This document shows, one piece after another, positions 59,301 through 64,000 of a stretch of DNA of 64,000 bases. The DNA lies in the NCBI RefSeq assembly GCF_022581195.2, contig NC_061472.1, forward strand, positions 930,001-994,000, in the 5' to 3' direction. The DNA is from Helicoverpa zea (lineage: Eukaryota > Arthropoda > Insecta > Lepidoptera > Noctuidae). Under the pieces are notes generated by a model. That model saw nothing but the letters and a program-made list of their open reading frames with translations, was not told the DNA's origin and ran no database searches. How positions within the stretch are numbered: position 1 is the stretch's first letter; each line of letters begins with the position of its first letter. A program made the position numbers and the translations under genes.

Positions 59301-59401
59301 GAGTGGTGTCTTGGGGTCGTGGGTGCGCTGATTCGCACTATCCGGGAGTGAGCACCGCTGTGTCTTCTTATACCGACTGGATTGTGTCTAATGCTGTCTA
59401 A
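56352..59401 (+). CDS. P6: secreted trypsin (active)
   Basis: Exons 56352-56388, 57082-57256, 58513-58768, 59096-59401 (774 nt, 257 residues). The signal peptide MAKLAFVLLLVAAAVCTD is followed by the short propeptide end AAR and IVGG. The triad is complete: His66 in SAAHC, Asp113 in NDGDIS, Ser213 in CQGDSGGP. Asp189 (GKDACQ) and the glycines of SWGRGC and PGVST predict cleavage after Arg/Lys. Six core cysteines are present, plus one extra in the leader. It is the farthest downstream array member, separated from active P1/P2 by the three pseudoenzymes. ATTAAA at 59414-59419, 13 bp after the stop, is a likely poly(A) signal. Intron 2 holds a small MITE (57363-57541) and a moth repeat (57545-57830). 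Confidence 0.93.
57363..57541. mobile_element. MITE in P6 intron 2
   Basis: Arms of 23 bp, GGTGCGTCACCACGGTGCAT and onward at 57363-57385, and an imperfect reverse complement at 57519-57541. The core is GC- and CpG-rich with GCGCATG words, similar in flavour to the 33113 element but different in sequence. Confidence 0.6.
57545..57830 (+). mobile_element. Moth interspersed repeat in P6 intron 2
   Basis: It runs from about GCGGTCAGCCCGTAAATAGG, through GGTTCGGAAGGCACGTTAAA, to ACCTGGTTAGACTGGAAACC and a GATGATAAG end. It is the most complete copy here of the family also seen at 9265-9490, 18760-18920, 24640-24790 and 29430-29650, and inverted at 22850-23045, 46130-46370 and 47700-47890. Confidence 0.65.
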
Positions 59402-60300
59402 ATGTTTGTTGAGATTAAAATAATATGATTGTTTAATTTGTTGTGTTTTTATTTGCACCTATAGCACAGACTACTATAATAGTTACCTATAGGTACCTAC
59501 TGTGAAAAATTAAGCAAGTTCTACATAGGATTGGCTTCATTTTGCGAAAATAACGCAACAACATTACATGGACCTCAAAAACCACATTGGTAATTGTTAT
59601 TAATTAAGGAGTTTGTTTTTGAGCTGTGTTTTTCATTTAGACCTTCAAGTTACTTAAAAATCATAGAATCAAAGTAACTTATGCATATATGTGACTAGCT
59701 TAATTTAACCAAAATAAATGCCAAAGTAAGTTATAACATCAAAAGCAAAATCTCATTTTAATAATAAATGATTTTGCCTAAACAATTTTGTTCATCATCA
59801 AAGTAATTTTTTAAAAGCTTCATGTGAAGTGTAAAATAATTGCTCAATGGAAAGTTGATAGCGTTACAGATAATTTTTCAAAGAAATATAATTGTAAAGG
59901 CATAAAATGATTCGAATTCGAATTTTCGTGGAATTCATATTTTCGAAACCGACTCTTTATTTTCTTGTATTTATCTATATTTCAGCATGGAAAGCTAAAA
60001 CATTTTAACATTATTTTTCGTTTATTTACCTAGTTGCAACTCGGGGTTTCCCAGTTTTTCACAAACGGGAAACCACAATTCCCCCATGCCCACTAAATGC
60101 TGGTCTATACACATTTATAAATAATGTCTATACGAATTTTTCTAGCATTTTTGTTACTAAACGGTTTGATTGAAAAAAAAAATACCTATGCAAAAATCTT
60201 TTCTAAAACAGTTTCCAAAATAATTCAGCTAATTGATAACCTAAACAAAAAACATCAAACAAAGGCAGCAGGAATCTAGACTCAAATTCCAGGTAAACCT
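59402..60300. other. AT-rich intergenic DNA
   Basis: It separates the protease array from the next gene. Nothing supportable beyond the P6 3' end. Confidence 0.5.
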
Positions 60301-60447
60301 CCCGGGCGCGCGATCAATAGTTCCCGCCTATCCCGACGCGCACCACGCATGCGCGGCGGCCATCTTCCTCAGTCCCGGTGCGACGGGATACACATTGCAA
60401 CAGTAAAAACAAAATATTGACACGGTGCGCGCTAAATATTACACAAA
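60301..60447 (+). promoter_or_regulatory. CpG-rich promoter of the small membrane protein gene
   Basis: A sharp GC/CpG peak without a TATA box. ACGCATGCGC at 60345-60354 is close to the NRF-1/Ewg consensus GCGCATGCGC, and GGCCATCTT at 60358-60366 resembles a YY1/Pho site (AAGATGGC inverted). Both are typical of broadly expressed genes, in contrast to the TATA promoters of the protease genes. The ATG follows at 60448. Confidence 0.5.
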
Positions 60448-61947
60448 ATGGGTAAAATTAATTCTGACAGGGACCCTGAAGGTAAGATTTAAGCTAATTA
60501 GTCTTTATTTCTATAGATATTTCGATAGTTGTGTTCATGAAGTGTGTTTGCGGCGTGTTTGAGTCATTTCTGACAGGATTGGGGTTGTTTTCTATGCAGA
60601 ACATTTTTTACGATGCCGTAGTTAACCTATCTTTAGTTTTGTGTTAAATATCTTTTTTATGTAGTTAAAAGGTTTCATATAAGTAGAAACGTTGTGTTGT
60701 TCATTATGTTGTTTGTTTCATAAGGGTTGTTGACCTAGCTTGCTAATAAGTGAGATTGGCTTAAGGGGATTTTTGTTAGCTACAGATAGGTACCATTATG
60801 AATATTTTCTTTTCTATGTGTTATTTGTTTCTGTTGGTAAGTATATCTTCTTGGCATTTTCTTTCATTGAGTTTACCTTGCTAACGTAATGAGTTACTTG
60901 TGGCCTTGTGGCACTGTGAACTACCGAGCTCAACACTGCTTTTGCCAATAAGACAACACTTTTACTAGTGTGCACTATTTAGTTACTACTACTATGTCAT
61001 ACAACTTTTTGATTGTCTATATCTTTTGTCTATGTCTTTTGTCTAGCTATTTAAGTACTACTCATCAACTAAGTTACGTTAATCTATGATTCACAGACAA
61101 GATCTTTTAGTAATCATTAGTTCACCGGACTAATCATTTATTTCCGAAGTTAGTAAACCAACAAAGTTGATACAGAAGTTGAGAACTAATCCAGACTCAG
61201 TTAAATCAGATTTAGAAGTTAGTCTTAGTTAAGCTCAACTTTGTAATTTAGACTGACGCAAGCTTTTGATTAAGAGAATAATAGAAATGCGTTGCGAGTG
61301 GTTTAGTGTGACACAAATTGCAACTAACTGGAGTTTAAACTAACTTTGCACTTAAATAAATTTTGCAAAATTCGTTTAAAACTCGTCAGTTTCGTGAACA
61401 TTACTGTTATTTTAGTTTGTAATTATGCAGGTGCTGTGTTTCTTGAAAAACTGTACTTATTTAAAGATGAAGAACTTTCGTTTTGGTCTTACAAGAGGGT
61501 CCGTGGTCTTGCAAAGTGGCCATAGGTATTTCAGTCAAAATTTTGTAGGTATATAGGTATTTTATGTCACAGAGATGATACCTATCATCTCCCAACCTTT
61601 TCCCAATATTTCCCTATGTTGGGGTCGACTTTTATGTCGGAGACGATACTAAAATATTCAATTTGACAGTTTCAGAAGACATGGTGGAATCAATAGACGA
61701 GTTAAAAGAAAGACTCTCAGTCATGAAGAAGATGATGGAAGAAAGGAAAGCGGCTGGCACTGGCACCAAGGAGTTGTTCCAAGGCCAGGCTTCCAGTCTT
61801 CAAGGAACCACCATGATTGATGGCAACTTCCTCAGTTTTGTCTTCGGAGGGTCCCTTTTTGTGATCATCAGTGTGTCAGTATATGCCTTCTACAATTTAT
61901 ACCACGCGGTCCTTAAGAAATTTCCCTCGACCCACACGGAGTTGTAA
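60448..61947 (+). CDS. Small single-pass membrane protein with coiled coil, function unknown
   Basis: Two exons: 60448-60481 (ATG in ACAAAATGG context, donor GAAG/GTAAG) and 61670-61947 (acceptor TTTGACAG, weak pyrimidine tract). Joined they encode 103 residues. An acidic start (MGKINSDRDPEVSED) leads to a charged helix of heptad character (~14-40, ESIDELKERLSVMKKMMEER), a Gly/Ser/Gln linker, one hydrophobic segment (~66-89, FLSFVFGGSLFVIISVSVYA), and a short basic tail. No N-terminal signal peptide, so a tail-anchored or type II/III small membrane protein is likely. I do not recognise the family. Intron 1 ends just after a moth repeat fragment (~61578-61645). ATTAAA at 62036-62041 is a plausible poly(A) signal. 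Confidence 0.75.
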
Positions 61948-64000
61948 TTTGAACTCTATTGAAACGCAACAAGGTTCATTTGTGATTCTCGTAAATTGTG
62001 TGAGAACGGACAATATGTTTTCTTAGTTCGGAATGATTAAAGTGTGAGTAACTTTTTGGTGTTGTTTTATTGTTATTAATTGTGAAGTTTTGTTTATTCT
62101 GACTGCCAGTCTGCCAATTTAGGAACTGACTCGTAATAGGTTATGTGTCAAGTCTATAACAATATGGTTGAATCCCTGTTCTAGGCATTTATTTAGGATA
62201 TTAAAATGTCGCATAATACATATCACTTGTAATCAAAATAAGTAATTTTTCAATTTAAGTATTTAATTTTTTGACAAAACATGCCAGTATAATTCTTAAC
62301 GGAAGGTTCGTAACATGTATTTAAGCCCTGTAGTTGATAAAATTATTATTAACGAGGAATAATAATTACTACAAAAAATGCTACATTACCAAAAATATTA
62401 TACCTAAAACAACTTCAAAGCTAGTAGAAGGCTTGCCGAAAGTTCCAATACAAAAGTCTCTTAGCTCTCCCTCTACATAAATATCTGTATTTAGGAGAAG
62501 CTAGTCGTGACCAATAAGTTCCCATAGCTAGATACACACATGCATCGATTTATGCAAATAATATCTCGCTTCAATACCAGCCAATGCATGCAGAAGAGAA
62601 CCAAACACACTGTTACCACATTCATTTATAAACTCAGTAATAACAGAGTCGTGAATAAAACCTATTTCAGCTTCTGATGTTAAATACGAATTCACCACTA
62701 TATGACATAAGTCACAGTAAAGACACAAGCAAAAATGTACTCTAGAGTCTAAAAGATAAGGTTGAAAGTTGTACGGTGAATGTTCATGTTAAAGTTGAAA
62801 TAAGCTATTCTGATAAATGCATAATGCATTTTGCAAATTCGTCTAATTTTCAGTATGATGTGAATGCTGTTGGTGTTGCGTTTAACTTTGTATTCCGTTT
62901 AGAAACATTTTAGTATGGGTATAAGCACCTTTGCACAGTGGTTTTCGTGTGTAATATTTGGAATTGGCTGTTTGAGAGAATTTATTTTAAAACTTGTATT
63001 ACTATGCAGCTGTTAAAATTGTTTTAGAGCATAATATAGCAACTCAGTTATCGATATGGTATATCAGTTGAAAACCTGAAAGTTTTAATATGCTTTTGCA
63101 CTTTCCAAGTGGTAACTTAACATTTTAGAGACTTACGGAAGAAATTACTTATAGCGAGGAAACCTGAATTTTCGTAAGTATATGTCCAAAGTAGCTTGAG
63201 TGATGTATCGGAGATTTTCAACATTTTTTTTAATTGAATTGAGAATTGAATTGAAAAATTTATTTCAGACTAAGCACACACAGTACATAGTCCATATTAT
63301 GTTAGTATATGAGAAACTTAAAAATCTATGTTAGTAAAATAATAATTATTTTGAACATGCATCGACGAGCAGTGCCTGGAGCATCTGACCGTCAACTCTG
63401 TCCGGCAACACACTCAGAAGCGTGTTGCTGCTCCCCTTTACCCGAGACCACAGGGCGGCCGTTCTCTTACGAAGTATTCAGCGAGTTCTCAAAAGATTTC
63501 TAAATTACTTAGAGATTAGTTCAGGTAAGATGGGATAGTTAAAAAAAAACTATACTTGCAAAGTAAATACATTTTCATACAAAGTGATTTTTTATTTAGT
63601 TCTCTCTGCTAACCATAGCAGATAAACTAAGTAATTAAAAACAGCAATAATAGATGAGAGTTATTCTATCGCTACAGTTTGCAAAGCGTTCACTGTTACT
63701 GTAGTTGTATCGCAGTTACTAAGCTTTAGATAGCACTGTTTTAATAACTAGCTAGTTTACTAAGTTTGAAATCTGCAGATAATATGATATCCAAGAATTT
63801 CGTAACAGTCTTTTGTCAGCTTAAAAAGCCTAGTGGTTAAAACATGTCACTCAATTACGGGTGTGTTCGATTCCTGATCAGGCAAGTTTCAATGTCGGTA
63901 TCTTTTCTTACGCGCATTTTCTTTATGAGAAAAGGTATGTGCCCTGCAGTTGGACAGTAAACAGCATTTATGATGACGATGTTTATAAGAAAAATGGCAT
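61948..64000. other. Downstream intergenic DNA, no gene seen
   Basis: AT-rich, with a repeat-like GC-richer stretch near 63360-63500 and a box-B-bearing SINE fragment near 63815-63900 (GTGTTCGATTCCTGATCAGG), related to the 17141 and 28660 SINEs. No complete gene is visible. Confidence 0.45.

Noticed and set aside
58478..59458. Minus-strand open frames of 133 and 114 codons opposite P6 exons 3 and 4
   Set aside because: They are antisense shadows of the trypsin exons; similar shadows lie opposite P2 (27215-27412, 27689-27922).
63309..63503. 64-codon frame near the right edge
   Set aside because: It lies in repeat-like sequence, shows no domain, and has no splice or promoter support.

Overview
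This window is moth DNA, most likely from a noctuid-type lepidopteran. The evidence is an AT-rich background packed with repeat families I recognise as lepidopteran (tRNA-derived SINEs, RTE-type LINE tails ending in GAT repeats, small inverted-repeat elements), intron-containing midgut-type trypsin genes with TATA boxes, and a TRPA channel of the insect pyrexia type. No species can be named from the sequence alone.

Layout. Positions 1-1.7 kb hold the 3' part of a GC-rich jockey-like retrotransposon. From 1.7 to 11.4 kb there is only noncoding DNA and mobile-element debris. One intronless gene at 11.4-14.5 kb encodes a 1014-residue ankyrin-repeat TRPA channel. From 14.5 to 22.6 kb there are more repeats. 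From 22.6 to 59.4 kb lies a head-to-tail array, all on the + strand, of six four-exon genes of the trypsin family (called P1 to P6 here). Each has a TATA box, a 37-40 nt signal-peptide exon, an exon 3 of exactly 256 nt, and the same intron phases. Between 60.4 and 61.9 kb a two-exon gene encodes a 103-residue single-pass membrane protein of unknown function behind a CpG-rich, housekeeping-type promoter.

The main biological point is the protease array. P1, P2 and P6 keep His57, Asp102, Ser195 and Asp189 and should be secreted, zymogen-activated trypsins. P3, P4 and P5 keep full reading frames and splice sites but have lost catalytic residues. P3 has Ser195 to Phe. P4 has His57 to Arg and Ser195 to Glu. 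P5 has Asp102 to Asn and Ser195 to Gly. P4 and P5 also share Gly193 to Arg, Trp215 to Phe, loss of the Cys191-Cys220 pair and loss of the IVGG activation site, so they look like an older non-enzymatic branch; P3 looks like a younger, independent loss. Half the array therefore encodes secreted pseudoenzymes next to active relatives. Co-regulation in the midgut is an inference from the shared promoter layout and GATA motifs.

The mobile elements are informative. They include a hAT element with an exact 8-bp target duplication and a decayed transposase, a P-element-like insertion carrying a THAP-type exon that splits an RTE tail, two near-identical 223-bp inverted-repeat elements 48 kb apart, a 1.5-kb pyrimidine-rich minisatellite with higher-order structure, and a 2.7-kb element inside P4 intron 3 that shares its ends with 298-bp elements elsewhere in the window.
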